NCBI RefSeq assembly: GCF_030053345.1
Contig: NZ_JASGBP010000002.1
Location: 248,001 to 312,000 of the forward strand
DNA length: 64,000 nucleotides
Direction: 5' to 3'
From: Flavobacterium sedimenticola
GTDB lineage: Bacteria > Bacteroidota > Bacteroidia > Flavobacteriales > Flavobacteriaceae
The notes beneath the pieces were generated by a model that saw only the letters and a list, made by a program, of their open reading frames with translations, was not told the DNA's origin and made no database searches. Below are positions 50,836-60,381 of the stretch, piece by piece. Every line of letters begins with the position of its first letter. The first letter of the stretch is position 1. The translations under genes were made by a program, and so were the position numbers.

Positions 50836-50861
50836 GACTGACGAAGCTATTGCCAATGGGT

Positions 50862-51392
50862 TTAGGTTTGTTCAGCGGGTTTTCTTTTCAAAATAGCGGC
50901 ACTAATTACCGGCACTAACAATCCGATGGGAATCATGATTTCCATATAGGTAAACAGTATTATCCACAACGGGTTTTTGTACAGCTCCTTAAAATATAAA
51001 ATTCTGTCTTTTTCGACTTTAAACTCTGCCGGAGAGAGCCCTTTTTTCTCTAGATTCTGTAAGGAAGTTTCCGAATATTTCTCCATAAAATCCGGGAAAA
51101 GATATTGGTGTTCTACCATCCAGGTGGCTACATAAATGGTAGCGGTAATGAGCGACATCAACATTCCGACTTTGAATGCTTTTCCGAAAGTGATGAAACC
51201 GCCATTTTGTTTATCGCGAAAGTTTTTTACGCCTAAGAATACAAAGGTGTATGCGACAAGCATTCCGGCAAAGCCGAATACCATACCCAAATCATATTCG
51301 GGATTGTACATAAAAACGCCGGCTCCAATTCCCATGAAGACGGTAACGATAAGTCCGGAGATGATACCGTATTTAAAAATAGTGTTTCTCAT
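50862..51392 (-). CDS. DUF4199 membrane protein
   Basis: Start at 51392 (MRNTIFKYGIISGLIVTVFM), 176 residues. Four helices and the family motifs 'YNPEYDLGMVFGFAGMLVAYTFVFLGVKNFRD', 'GGFITFGKAFKVGMLMSLI'. DUF4199 proteins are Bacteroidota-specific and uncharacterised. The gene lies just downstream of the membrane LuxR regulator (82 bp), a pairing that may be functional. Confidence 0.85.
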   Translation of the reverse strand: MRNTIFKYGIISGLIVTVFMGIGAGVFMYNPEYDLGMVFGFAGMLVAYTFVFLGVKNFRDKQNGGFITFGKAFKVGMLMSLITATIYVATWMVEHQYLFPDFMEKYSETSLQNLEKKGLSPAEFKVEKDRILYFKELYKNPLWIILFTYMEIMIPIGLLVPVISAAILKRKPAEQT

Positions 51393-51474
51393 AAGTAAAT
51401 AGATTTTGATTGGTATGCAAAGGTTAGTTTTCGTACGCTTTTTCAACTCATACTTTTGGGTGATTTTTTCAAAA

Positions 51475-51951
51475 TCATGCTAAAGTAGGAGGAAGGAGTT
51501 GCAATTTCTTGGCTTTTTCTACAGCTTGGGTTCGCCGTTTAACATCTAATTTTTCAAACAATTTGGCGCTGTGTGTTTTTACGGTGTTGCGCGACACAAA
51601 CAATTGTTCGGCTATTTCCTGATTGCTCATCCCTTGCGCCATCAAACGTAATACTTCGAGTTCTCGTTTGCTGATGTTGCGCCGGGCTAATTCGGTTTGA
51701 TTTAAAATAAAATCGGAAGACGAAATCCTGATTTCTTTCTCTACTATAATTGTTTTTTCTTTCGGATTAATCAATTTTTGCGACAACCAGATTCCGAAGA
51801 ATAAAAAGAAAACCGCAATAATCCCGATATAAATTTCATATTGGTTTTCCAACACTATAAAACGATATTCAAACCAGCGCAATAAAACAAGTATGACCAC
51901 CATGGCGCCAAGGTAGCTGAGAATTTCTTTGTATGGTTTTAATTTGAGCAA
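51475..51951 (-). CDS. membrane-anchored LuxR-type regulator
   Basis: A 158-residue protein: two helices ('YLGAMVVILVLLRWFEYRF', 'YEIYIGIIAVFFLFFGIWLS') then a GerE/LuxR HTH ('ISKRELEVLRLMAQGMSNQEIAEQLFVSRNTVKTHSAKLFEKLDVKRRTQAV' in part). It has no receiver domain. DNA binding at the membrane with control of the next gene (DUF4199) is a reasonable reading. Confidence 0.85.
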   Translation of the reverse strand: MLKLKPYKEILSYLGAMVVILVLLRWFEYRFIVLENQYEIYIGIIAVFFLFFGIWLSQKLINPKEKTIIVEKEIRISSSDFILNQTELARRNISKRELEVLRLMAQGMSNQEIAEQLFVSRNTVKTHSAKLFEKLDVKRRTQAVEKAKKLQLLPPTLA

Positions 51952-51985
51952 TGCAGTGGTATTATTTTACCAAAATTAGGAAAAA

Positions 51986-52537
51986 TTATGCTTTTGACAG
52001 ATACTCACGTTGCAGTAACCCAAAAACCAAAGAGTCTTCCATAACCTCTTTGACAGCATAATGTTCCCGCAGTTTGCCCTCGTAAACAAATCCGAATTTT
52101 TTGGCTAATGCGATGGAAGCGTTGTTATCGGTACCAATAAAGGCTTCCACGCGGTTGAGTTTCATCATGGTGAAACCATAATCTAAAATTGATTGCATGG
52201 CTTCAGTCATCAATCCTTTTTGTTTGTAATGTTCCTCAAACAAACCGTATCCTATTTCGGCTCGATTATGATCTAAATACCAAGTATGATAGCCACACCA
52301 ACCTATGATTTCCGAAGTCATTTTATCGATAAGTTGAAAATACAAGTACGATTTATTAAACGTATGTAAGCCGTTACGATACTTTTCTTTTTCTTTTTCC
52401 AATTTTTCTCTTTCTGAAATTCCTAAAAAAGCCATTAACGCTTCGTCATCATAATGACTGTACAAATATTGAAAAGTTTCGGGATCTAATTTTCGAAGTA
52501 AAAGTCTTTCGGTGGCTAATGTCTCAAATTCAAACAT
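51986..52537 (-). CDS. GNAT-family N-acetyltransferase (RimJ/RimL-like)
   Basis: A 183-residue acetyltransferase: 'TERLLLRKLDPETFQYLYSH', 'EIIGWCGYHTWYLDHNRAEIGYGLFEEHYKQKGLMTEAM' with the acetyl-CoA loop QKGLMTEA, and 'VEAFIGTDNNASIALAKKFGF'. Relatives acetylate protein N-termini or small amines. It starts 2 bp before the stop of the gene at 52539, so the pair is likely one operon. Confidence 0.88.
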   Translation of the reverse strand: MFEFETLATERLLLRKLDPETFQYLYSHYDDEALMAFLGISEREKLEKEKEKYRNGLHTFNKSYLYFQLIDKMTSEIIGWCGYHTWYLDHNRAEIGYGLFEEHYKQKGLMTEAMQSILDYGFTMMKLNRVEAFIGTDNNASIALAKKFGFVYEGKLREHYAVKEVMEDSLVFGLLQREYLSKA

Positions 52538-52538
52538 G

Positions 52539-52955
52539 TTAATTGCTTTTTTTCATGACCATTTCGATGGCGGTGTCTTCGATGGTAAAAATGACTTTTT
52601 CTTTTTCAAAAGAAACGTTGAACAGTAATGTACTGTATCCTTCTTTTTTCAAACCTACTTTGATTCTTTTCTTTTTAGCATCTATAATCCAATTTTTACC
52701 ATTGAATAGTTTTTCGAGTTGTAGCATCATTTTCGACTGACTTTTAGTGTCAAAAACAAAAGTATGGTCGGCATTAAAAATGTAAGTAGCTTTTTGAAAA
52801 CCGGAAACAAGCTCTTGGGTTTCGGGTTTATCGGCATCTTTTAGAGCCTTTATCTTTTTGACCTTCCACTTTCCGCTAACAAAGTTCTCGTCGAAAGTTT
52901 GACTTGTTACAGTGTAGGCAGACAGCAAGGCGAGTAAGAAAAACATTTTTTTCAT
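52539..52955 (-). CDS. secreted protein, lipocalin-like, unknown
   Basis: Start at 52955 (MKKMFFLLALLSAYTVTSQ), 138 residues. 'FVSGKWKVKKIKAL' and 'ATYIFNADHTFVFDTKSQSKMML' are typical of the lipocalin-like stress domains in Bacteroidota exported proteins. Function unknown. Upstream of and coupled with the GNAT gene. Confidence 0.7.
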   Translation of the reverse strand: MKKMFFLLALLSAYTVTSQTFDENFVSGKWKVKKIKALKDADKPETQELVSGFQKATYIFNADHTFVFDTKSQSKMMLQLEKLFNGKNWIIDAKKKRIKVGLKKEGYSTLLFNVSFEKEKVIFTIEDTAIEMVMKKSN

Positions 52956-52985
52956 AGAGGAAATTTTGCTTTCAACGAAGATATA

Positions 52986-53021
52986 AAAAAAGCCCAAACT
53001 ACTGTTGCAGTTTGGGCTTTT
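52986..53021 (-). terminator. terminator of the acidic lipoprotein gene
   Basis: AGCCCAAACT / AGTTTGGGCT stem with an 8-base loop; minus-strand T-run follows. Located between the genes at 52539 and 53044. Confidence 0.8.
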
Positions 53022-53043
53022 AAGCAAGTTATTATTTAGGGAT

Positions 53044-53772
53044 TTAGTCGTCTAACTCACAAGAATCTTCAATGCTGTTGGCAATTTGATTGGCTAAAGC
53101 CTGATTGCCGTCGGTATCATCCGGACCAATTTCGATTAGCCCGTCGCCATCTCCGTCAACCGCTGTGCTGAGATCCACTAAGCTCAATACTTGATTCAAA
53201 TCGAAATTAAAAACAATGTCGTAAGAGTTATTATTTACCACTAAGTTTTGATTTGTGTCTTCGTAGTCAATTTCGAAGTCTTCATCTACATTGTGCCAAA
53301 ATACAAACGGAGTACCGTTGATAGTGCCGGTTACTTCGATTGACTTATTGAACATAGGTGAATTGGCATTGGTGCTGCGGTGTAACTCAAATTCTACTTC
53401 TTCATAGGTGCCGTTCGGAATTGTTACAGTGGTCACCGTGGCATTTTGATTCAATATATCCAATTCAAACGGTCCGTTTAATTCGAACTCGTCGTCACCA
53501 TTGAAAAAACCATCGTCGTCATCATTCATAGAATCGTCATCAGAGCCTTCAGCAAATTCAAATTCAATCTCTTTTAAATTAATTTTAAAAGAAGACAAAA
53601 CCACATTGCTGTTTAAGGCTACGCCTTCTGCGTTTCTGTTGGCCGCTGCCGGGTTGTACATTGCTCGGGCTTTAATCTTCATTTGATTCGCAGCACTACT
53701 GTCGTCATTAGAACATGAAGCCATAAAGCCTACTACAGCTATCAAAGCCAAAATCATTTTTAAATTTTTCAT
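53044..53772 (-). CDS. acidic lipoprotein, DUF4382-like
   Basis: Start at 53772 (MKNLKMILALIAVVGFMASC) gives a lipoprotein with Cys20. The 242-residue mature protein has an Asp/Glu tract ('EGSDDDSMNDDDDGFFNGDDE'-like, near residues 75-95), 'TVTIPNGTYEEVEFEL' and 'DGDGDGLIEIGPDDTDG', a thrombospondin type-3-like calcium-binding run. It resembles DUF4382 surface lipoproteins. Calcium binding is inference. Confidence 0.7.
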   Translation of the reverse strand: MKNLKMILALIAVVGFMASCSNDDSSAANQMKIKARAMYNPAAANRNAEGVALNSNVVLSSFKINLKEIEFEFAEGSDDDSMNDDDDGFFNGDDEFELNGPFELDILNQNATVTTVTIPNGTYEEVEFELHRSTNANSPMFNKSIEVTGTINGTPFVFWHNVDEDFEIDYEDTNQNLVVNNNSYDIVFNFDLNQVLSLVDLSTAVDGDGDGLIEIGPDDTDGNQALANQIANSIEDSCELDD

Positions 53773-53949
53773 AGTAATTGGTTTATAAGTTTCTTTAGAA
53801 ACAAGTAAAACGAATATTACCCTACCATTTACGGCTATTTTTTTTTGTTTTTTACGGAGAGTGATAACCACATTACTGAAAGAAATGAAAAACTCCTTTG
53901 GTAAAATAGTTTCAGAGATGGATTCAGATTCTTTAAAGCGTCCTTGGAA

Positions 53950-54741
53950 TTAGTCAGCCACATCTTGTTGCAATAAAAGAACCGCACACAAATTGGCCAA
54001 TAAAAATCGTTCTTCTTCACTCACTTCAGCCATGTAAACCAAGCCGTTATCCATAAGTGAAACGGCCGCTACGGTCTTATTTGACGTGTTGCAAATTTCG
54101 AAACCCACAGATCCCATCCAAATAGATTTCGGACCTTTGCTCGTTTGCAGTTGTGTGATGGGTTTTAAAATATAATACTGATTTTCGTTCACACTGAAAA
54201 AACCTGCGTATTGCTTGGCATCTTTTTGGGAGGCATAATTGTCTAAAACCAATTCCCAAGGTTTTTCACTTTGATTGAGATAGATTTGTGCATAAAACAT
54301 ATTCGATTGTTCGACATCCTTTCCGGTGATATTCCGAATAATGTTGACCACACTGTTGGGATTATTGCCGATTAAAATTTTATCGGCTTCAAAATCAGAG
54401 GCGGCATATACATCCGAATTGTTTTGAAATGCATCGCTCATTTGAAAGCTGAAGGTTTGGTTTCGGTTGACTCTTTCTTCGGTTAAAATTTCGGGGTATA
54501 GGATATCGGTTACCGTTGAAACCGATACTGTGCTTCGGCTGTTGCCGCCTTTGGTCCAGGAACGTTTCACTTTGGATGTTTGGTATTCGCCAAAACTCAA
54601 TTTCTGATTGATTAAAAGACCTTGACGGCCTTTTACTTTGTATTCGGTTAAGGTATTGATGTCGGCATTGGACACGGCCGGTTTAAAGGGTGTACACGCC
54701 CAAGCGAGCAAAATAAAAGTACTTAAAACAATTTTTTTCAT
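53950..54741 (-). CDS. lipoprotein, unknown
   Basis: Start at 54741 (MKKIVLSTFILLAWACTPFK): lipoprotein signal with Cys16; 263 residues. 'FSFQMSDAFQNNSDVYAASDFEADKILIGNNPNSVVNI' and 'SEKPWELVLDNYAS' lie in a beta-rich body. No family recognised. Confidence 0.65.
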   Translation of the reverse strand: MKKIVLSTFILLAWACTPFKPAVSNADINTLTEYKVKGRQGLLINQKLSFGEYQTSKVKRSWTKGGNSRSTVSVSTVTDILYPEILTEERVNRNQTFSFQMSDAFQNNSDVYAASDFEADKILIGNNPNSVVNIIRNITGKDVEQSNMFYAQIYLNQSEKPWELVLDNYASQKDAKQYAGFFSVNENQYYILKPITQLQTSKGPKSIWMGSVGFEICNTSNKTVAAVSLMDNGLVYMAEVSEEERFLLANLCAVLLLQQDVAD

Positions 54742-54932
54742 GTGATTAAACTTTTGATTGATGATGATTCGCCCATTAGTAGTCCTATTGACAGCATTGT
54801 TACAAATAGAGAACAGGCTACGATTAGAAATCAACATTCAATTGAGATATTCTGTTTATAACTAATCAATTAAAAGCAACACAACATTGGGTTAATTTTT
54901 CTATTTTTAGAAATCAACTTAATCTATGGACT

Positions 54933-55367
54933 ATGAATAAGTACAGTTTCATTTTTGTTCTCTTTTTACTGTTTGTGGGAAGAGGTATTGCCCAAACCAA
55001 AATTGAAGCCAAAGACGGTCTTCATTACATTACCACCAATATTAGTTATCCGGTGGCCGGAACCTATTTGTTTAACGGAGGAGAGCCCACGGTAGAATTG
55101 AACGCCGATGGAACCGGTTGGTATCAATTACATGAACAACCCAAAAAAGCGGTGATTTGGGGATTGGAATGTGATCAAGCCGGTGCCCCAAAGTTTAAAA
55201 AAGGGTTTGACAGCGCCGCCTACAAGCTTTGGTATCAATACACCAATCCCGAATCGGCTGAAGAAGTGCATTGGAAAGAAGTCCCTTTTACCATTCATTT
55301 CAATACCTTGAAAATGTTTATACAAGGCGAGAGGAGTAAAGACTATACAGAGCCGAAACGCTATTAA
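54933..55367 (+). CDS. secreted protein, unknown
   Basis: A 144-residue protein with signal peptide (MNKYSFIFVLFLLFVGRGIAQ). 'YPVAGTYLFNGGEPTVELNADGTGWYQLHEQPKKAVIWGLECD' suggests a beta-sandwich with a lipocalin-like first strand. No family recognised. Closed by the terminator at 55373. Confidence 0.65.
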   Translation: MNKYSFIFVLFLLFVGRGIAQTKIEAKDGLHYITTNISYPVAGTYLFNGGEPTVELNADGTGWYQLHEQPKKAVIWGLECDQAGAPKFKKGFDSAAYKLWYQYTNPESAEEVHWKEVPFTIHFNTLKMFIQGERSKDYTEPKRY

Positions 55368-55372
55368 TAATT

Positions 55373-55407
55373 ATAAAAAAAAGCACCTTTTGAGGTGCTT
55401 TTTTTAT
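55373..55407. terminator. bidirectional terminator
   Basis: AAAAAAAAGCACCTTTTGAG then GTGCTTTTTTT: short strong stem with A- and T-runs on both sides, between convergent genes. Confidence 0.8.
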
Positions 55408-55421
55408 AATATAATCCGGGA

Positions 55422-55799
55422 TTAACCAATCAGATGAGCGTACTTGGCTCTGTTTTCGTAAATCACCCACAAATGTATCGCCAATAATACTAAAGCAATC
55501 GGCATACCGGAGGTATCGGTTATCGTGTTGGTTAAAAGGATGCCTACCATCACCGGAAATAGCACCACAGCACCTAAGGCTCTGGTTTTCGGGATGATAA
55601 ATAAAACACCGCCAACAAGTTCGGCAGCACCTACCAAAGGCAACAGCCAATTGATTTCCATAAAAGCTCCAAACGCTTTCATCAAAGGTTCCGGAATATC
55701 ATTGGGTACCGGCATGTGATGTAAAAATTTGTCCAATCCGGCATTGATAAACAGTAAGCCGAAGAGCAAGCTTACCACAAAAATGATTTTTGATTTCAT
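55422..55799 (-). CDS. DoxX-like membrane protein
   Basis: A 125-residue, four-helix protein: 'LFGLLFINAGLDKFLHHMP', 'PLVGAAELVGGVLFIIPKTRALGAVVLFPVMVGILLTNT'. DoxX-family proteins take part in redox or sulfur-linked membrane processes; the specific role here is unknown. Stand-alone. Confidence 0.82.
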   Translation of the reverse strand: MKSKIIFVVSLLFGLLFINAGLDKFLHHMPVPNDIPEPLMKAFGAFMEINWLLPLVGAAELVGGVLFIIPKTRALGAVVLFPVMVGILLTNTITDTSGMPIALVLLAIHLWVIYENRAKYAHLIG

Positions 55800-55871
55800 A
55801 CGTATAATTTTAAAGTTACTAGTTGAAAATGGTTATGTAAATATACAGAAAAACAGCAGACATATCATAAG

Positions 55872-55906
55872 AAAACCCCAACGGCATTATGCCATTGGGG
55901 TTATCC
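55872..55906 (-). terminator. terminator of clpB
   Basis: AACCCCAATGGCATAATGCC then GTTGGGGTT on the minus strand, followed by TTTTCTT: near-perfect 13-bp stem. Confidence 0.85.
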
Positions 55907-55928
55907 CATCAAACTAAAACCAACCTAA

Positions 55929-58538
55929 TTATTTCTCACTTACTAATTCGCCTTGATTGCGAAATACCAACTGCCCGTCAAAACAATCCAGTAAGATGAT
56001 ACTGTCGGTAGTCACTTTACCCGCTAAGATTTCCTTAGACAATTGGTTGAGTACTTCGCGTTGGATGACCCGTTTCACCGGTCGGGCTCCAAACTGCGGA
56101 TCGTACCCTTTCTCGGCCAAGTAATCAATAGCTTCCGGTGTGGCATCCATAGTAATGTTTTGATGCGCCAGCATTTTGGTCACACTTTGCAACTGTAATC
56201 CAACAATTTGTTTGATGTTGGCTTCGGTCAACGGTGTAAACATCACAATTTCATCGATACGATTAATGAATTCCGGACGAACCGTTTGTTTCAATAAGCC
56301 TAATACTTCCGTTTTAGCCGCTTCTGTAGCCGCTTCGATGCTGCCTTTTAAGTTTTCAAACTTCTCTTGTATGATGTGACTTCCCATGTTAGAAGTCATG
56401 ATGATAATCGTATTTTTAAAATCGGCCAAACGTCCTTTGTTGTCAGTTAGTCGACCTTCATCTAACACTTGCAACAAGATGTTAAAAGTGTCGGGATGCG
56501 CTTTTTCAATTTCGTCTAACAAAATCACCGAGTATGGTTTTCGTCGCACGGCTTCGGTCAATTGTCCGCCTTCATCATAACCTACATAACCCGGAGGCGC
56601 GCCTACCAAACGGCTCACGCTGTGTCGTTCTTGGTATTCACTCATGTCGATACGCGTCATGGCGTTTTCGTCGTCGAACAAATACTCGGCTAATGCTTTG
56701 GCCAATTCGGTTTTACCGACACCGGTGGTTCCCAAGAAGAGGAAAGTACCAATCGGTTTTTTCATGTCTTGCAATCCGGCACGGCTTCGGCGCACGGCAT
56801 CACTGATGGCTTCAATAGCTTCTTCCTGTCCGACTACTCTGTGGTGCAATTCGTCTTCCAAGCGCAAGAGTTTTTCTCTTTCACCTTGGAGCATTTTGGT
56901 TACCGGAACGCCGGTCCATTTGGCGACTACTTCGGCGATGTCTTCGCGAGTCACTTCTTCTTTAATCAAAGAAGTGCCGGCTTGGTTTTCGGCCAATTGC
57001 GTTTGTAACGCTTCTAATTGCTCTTGGGCTTCTTTGATTTTACCGTAACGGATTTCGGCTACTTTACCGTAATCACCGTCGCGTTCGGCACGTTCGGCTT
57101 CGAGTTTGAAGTCTTCTATTTCTTGTTTTACGGTTTGGATATTGTCTACGACCTCTTTTTCCGATTTCCATTTGGTGAAGATTTCGTTGCGCTCTTCTTT
57201 TAAATTCGCCAAATCCAAGCCAAGTGATTTCAACTTGATTTCATCGTTTTCTCTTTTAATCGCTTCAATCTCGATTTCCAATTGCATGATTTTTCGATCC
57301 AATACGTCGAGTTCTTCGGGTTTGGAATTGATTTCCATGCGCAACTTCGAAGCCGCTTCGTCCATCAAGTCAATGGCTTTGTCCGGTAAGAAACGATTCG
57401 TAATGTAACGTTGCGATAATTCTACCGCCGCTATAATCGCATCGTCTTTGATGCGGACTTTGTGATGGGTTTCGTATTTCTCCTTAATCCCGCGCAAAAT
57501 GGAAATCGCACTTTCGGTATCGGGTTCATCAACCATCACTTTTTGAAAACGACGCTCTAACGCTTTGTCTTTCTCGAAGTATTTTTGGTATTCGTCTAAA
57601 GTCGTTGCTCCGATAGCTCTGAGTTCACCACGAGCCAAAGCCGGTTTCAAGATATTCGCAGCGTCCATGGCGCCTTCACCACCGCCGGCTCCTACGAGTG
57701 TGTGAATTTCGTCAATAAATAAGACGATATCGCCTTCGGCAGAGGTCACTTCTTTTACGACCGATTTCAAGCGCTCTTCAAATTCTCCTTTGTATTTCGC
57801 ACCGGCAATCAACGCACCCATATCGAGCGAGTAAACGATTTTGTCTTTTAGGTTTTCGGGTACATCGCCGTCTACAATTCGGTGTGCCAAACCTTCGGCG
57901 ATAGCGGTTTTACCGACGCCGGGTTCACCCACCAACATCGGATTGTTTTTGGTTCGACGGGTTAAGATTTGCAATACGCGTCGGATTTCTTCATCGCGAC
58001 CAATCACCGGATCGAGTTTGCCGGTTCGGGCCAATTCGTTGAGGTTTTTGGCGTATTTGTTTAAGGAATTATAGGTTTCCTCAGCAGAAGCGGAGGTGAC
58101 TCTTTCGCCTTTGCGTATTTCGGCTATGGCTGCTTCCAAACCGTTGTAAGTTACGCCTTGATCTTTCAGGATTTGGGCGACTTTACTCTTCGATTTAAAG
58201 ATGGCCAACAGCAAATGCTCAATCGAAACGAATTCGTCGTTCATTTTTTTGGCAATGATATTCGCCTCGGTTAAAGCTGTGGAAGCTTCGCGGGACAGCA
58301 TCAAATCACCGCCCGAAACCTTCGGGAAGCTTTGTAAAGTGCTATCGAGTATCTTTTGAAATAAATCAACATTGACGTTGAGTTTCTTTAGTATAAAGGG
58401 CGTCACATTCTCATCGACTTCCAAGATACCTTTGATGATATGCTCGTTTTCGATTTGTTGGTGACCGAAACCTTGTGCCATTTGTTGCGCCTGCTGAATG
58501 GCTTCTTGGGATTTAATAGTAAAATTGTTTGTGTTCAT
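55929..58538 (-). CDS. clpB: ATP-dependent chaperone ClpB
   Basis: An 869-residue disaggregase. Clp_N repeat domain (1-145), first AAA+ module with Walker A '[13 protein letters not shown]' (near 205) and Walker B '[12 protein letters not shown]', coiled-coil M domain (about 405-530, '[21 protein letters not shown]'), second AAA+ module with '[16 protein letters not shown]' (near 605), '[16 protein letters not shown]'-like Walker B and '[12 protein letters not shown]'. Works with DnaK to rescue aggregates. Stand-alone transcript with its own terminator. Confidence 0.97.
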   Translation of the reverse strand: MNTNNFTIKSQEAIQQAQQMAQGFGHQQIENEHIIKGILEVDENVTPFILKKLNVNVDLFQKILDSTLQSFPKVSGGDLMLSREASTALTEANIIAKKMNDEFVSIEHLLLAIFKSKSKVAQILKDQGVTYNGLEAAIAEIRKGERVTSASAEETYNSLNKYAKNLNELARTGKLDPVIGRDEEIRRVLQILTRRTKNNPMLVGEPGVGKTAIAEGLAHRIVDGDVPENLKDKIVYSLDMGALIAGAKYKGEFEERLKSVVKEVTSAEGDIVLFIDEIHTLVGAGGGEGAMDAANILKPALARGELRAIGATTLDEYQKYFEKDKALERRFQKVMVDEPDTESAISILRGIKEKYETHHKVRIKDDAIIAAVELSQRYITNRFLPDKAIDLMDEAASKLRMEINSKPEELDVLDRKIMQLEIEIEAIKRENDEIKLKSLGLDLANLKEERNEIFTKWKSEKEVVDNIQTVKQEIEDFKLEAERAERDGDYGKVAEIRYGKIKEAQEQLEALQTQLAENQAGTSLIKEEVTREDIAEVVAKWTGVPVTKMLQGEREKLLRLEDELHHRVVGQEEAIEAISDAVRRSRAGLQDMKKPIGTFLFLGTTGVGKTELAKALAEYLFDDENAMTRIDMSEYQERHSVSRLVGAPPGYVGYDEGGQLTEAVRRKPYSVILLDEIEKAHPDTFNILLQVLDEGRLTDNKGRLADFKNTIIIMTSNMGSHIIQEKFENLKGSIEAATEAAKTEVLGLLKQTVRPEFINRIDEIVMFTPLTEANIKQIVGLQLQSVTKMLAHQNITMDATPEAIDYLAEKGYDPQFGARPVKRVIQREVLNQLSKEILAGKVTTDSIILLDCFDGQLVFRNQGELVSEK

Positions 58539-58654
58539 AATATGGTTCTCCTTGTGTGTTGTTTTTGGGAATAAAAGTTTTGAAAACTTCAGGTTGTTGT
58601 CGTCAATTTATATTCCATTGTACTGAAACGGACAAAATGGCTGTTTTTTTTGGT

Positions 58655-58662
58655 TATCTTTG
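58655..58662 (+). promoter_or_regulatory. Bacteroidota -7 box (TATCTTTG)
   Basis: Exact TAnnTTTG match between clpB and ytxJ, 72 bp before the ytxJ ATG. Confidence 0.45.
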
Positions 58663-58733
58663 TAGTTCTAGAAGACAGTTTGACGTTGTTGATGACGTTA
58701 TGTCTTGATAATGAAGGAAAAAGGATAGTAAAT

Positions 58734-59120
58734 ATGAGTTTGTTTAAAACTATTTTTGGCGGTTCGGAAGAATCTGAAAGGGAAAGCCACATGGCTTGGC
58801 GAGCGTTGACCGATTTGGGTCAGTTGAACGAAATCGTAAACGAATCGACCGAAAAACCGGTGGTGATTTTCAAGCACAGCACACGTTGCAGCATCAGCCG
58901 CATGGCGTTGCGTCAGTTTGAGCAAGAGTTTAATTTAGAGGGAAAAGTAGTTTCATACTATTTAGATTTATTGGAGCACCGTGATATTTCCAATGAAATA
59001 GTCTATCGATTCGGTGTGTATCACCAATCACCACAGTTAATAGTAATTAAAGACGGGAAAGCCGTTTACAATCGTTCCCACGAAAGTATAGATGCTACCA
59101 AGTTGGTGGATTTTGTCTAA
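58734..59120 (+). CDS. ytxJ: bacillithiol system redox-active protein YtxJ
   Basis: Start at ATG 58734 gives a 128-residue thioredoxin-fold monothiol protein: 'VVIFKHSTRCSISRMALRQFEQEF' with a single active Cys followed by Ser-Ile, and 'YRFGVYHQSPQLIVIKDGKAVYNRSH'. YtxJ (BrxC-type) reduces bacillithiol mixed disulfides. It implies a bacillithiol-based redox system. Divergent from clpB, which fits joint stress response. Confidence 0.88.
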   Translation: MSLFKTIFGGSEESERESHMAWRALTDLGQLNEIVNESTEKPVVIFKHSTRCSISRMALRQFEQEFNLEGKVVSYYLDLLEHRDISNEIVYRFGVYHQSPQLIVIKDGKAVYNRSHESIDATKLVDFV

Positions 59121-59134
59121 CAGCCACCATACCA

Positions 59135-59168
59135 TAAAAAAAGCCGTCTTCATTGACGGCTTTTTGTT
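59135..59168. terminator. bidirectional terminator
   Basis: AAAAAAGCCGTC-TTCATT-GACGGCTTTTT between convergent ytxJ and the 59168 lipoprotein gene. Confidence 0.85.
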
Positions 59169-60352
59169 TATCTCCTGAAACGATTTCGAGTGATAATATC
59201 TTTTAGTTTGGCTTTTAAATCGTTACCCGTATCGAAAACCATTTGTTCGTTGGAAGGAAACGGCACCGCTCTTCGGTCGAAGTATTGAAAATAATCTTGC
59301 TCACAGGCGCGTTTGTCACCACGGTATTTGGCATACATGTAGTTGAAAGTAAACTCGCTGGCCAAAGGAAACGTTTGCAACAACTGATTAGTGTTGAAAT
59401 CAATGTAATCCACTTTGGCGGTAACTTGACAGGCTTTGAATTGCGAGAACTCGTAAATCGTGGCGCGTACGGTTCGCATATCATCTACTTTAATCGGATT
59501 GCCCAAACTGTCTTTTACCACGTGGCCATTAGCGTCGAGTAGGTTTTTGAGTCCGACTTTAATCAGCTTTTCTTTTTGCAGTTCGCGTTCTTTCACTTGC
59601 TCGGGTGAGATGTTGATTTGACGGAAATTCACCACCAAACCGTAATCGTAATTAATCCCTTTCACGCGATTGCTGTGGTACACCGTCCATTTGTCGTTTA
59701 AACCGTAAGTGCTGAAATCCAACAAATCGTTTTCCAAACGTACCGGAATGACCATGTTGGTTTCGTTCTTTGTATACACGCTTACAAAATCAGTTCCTTT
59801 GATGCGGGCTTCTTCAATAAGTTTGTCGGTGTCTTTAAATCCCGGACTCAACGTTTGCAGGTACACCAAATCGTCATAGGCACGACGAATAACGGTCTTG
59901 TCTTTGTTGGCCAAAAGTGCTTTAGAGTTGTTGTATAAATATTTGGCTAAGGCATTTTTACTGCTTACAATTTGGTCTGAATAATCGTCAAACGGGAAAA
60001 TAGCGTCTCGGCCTTCTTTCATCAATCGCAACGGTAATATAGGCCGGATGCGTTCTTGACGGGCGTTGAGTTGGACGTAAGTCTCGTATATTTTTTCTAA
60101 ATTCTGCGGATTGGCGTCTTTAAACCAAGCGTCGATATTGCGCAAATCGCGTTCTTTGGCTTTGGCAAAAGCTTCTTCAAGCAGATACACATAATCTTGT
60201 TTGCCTTTAGCATTTTTGTTCCCGCGCAAGCCTTCAACGGCATTTTGAATGGCACTGTCGTAATCACCGGAAGTCAGCATGTCTCGTGTTTGGCGAACGC
60301 CGCAGGAAGAAAGGATAAGCAGTAGGGCTAAGGCAAACGTAATTTTTTTCAT
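59168..60352 (-). CDS. lipoprotein, unknown
   Basis: Start at 60352 (MKKITFALALLLILSSCGVR): lipoprotein with Cys17; 394 residues. An N-terminal TPR-like part ('YDSAIQNAVEGLRGNKNAKG', 'YVQLNARQERIRPILPLRLMKEG') precedes a beta-rich domain with 'VRATIYEFSQFKACQVTAKVDYIDFNTNQLLQTFPLASEF'. Common in Flavobacteria next to thrC but unassigned. It starts 29 bp after thrC and may share its transcript. Confidence 0.7.
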   Translation of the reverse strand: MKKITFALALLLILSSCGVRQTRDMLTSGDYDSAIQNAVEGLRGNKNAKGKQDYVYLLEEAFAKAKERDLRNIDAWFKDANPQNLEKIYETYVQLNARQERIRPILPLRLMKEGRDAIFPFDDYSDQIVSSKNALAKYLYNNSKALLANKDKTVIRRAYDDLVYLQTLSPGFKDTDKLIEEARIKGTDFVSVYTKNETNMVIPVRLENDLLDFSTYGLNDKWTVYHSNRVKGINYDYGLVVNFRQINISPEQVKERELQKEKLIKVGLKNLLDANGHVVKDSLGNPIKVDDMRTVRATIYEFSQFKACQVTAKVDYIDFNTNQLLQTFPLASEFTFNYMYAKYRGDKRACEQDYFQYFDRRAVPFPSNEQMVFDTGNDLKAKLKDIITRNRFRR

Positions 60353-60381
60353 CAGATAGATTTTGAGCAAATGTAAAAAAA

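Noticed and set aside
56534..57048. Plus-strand open frames inside clpB
   Set aside because: Shadow frames opposite a highly conserved gene; same for open frames opposite acs, the catabolic genes and thrABC.
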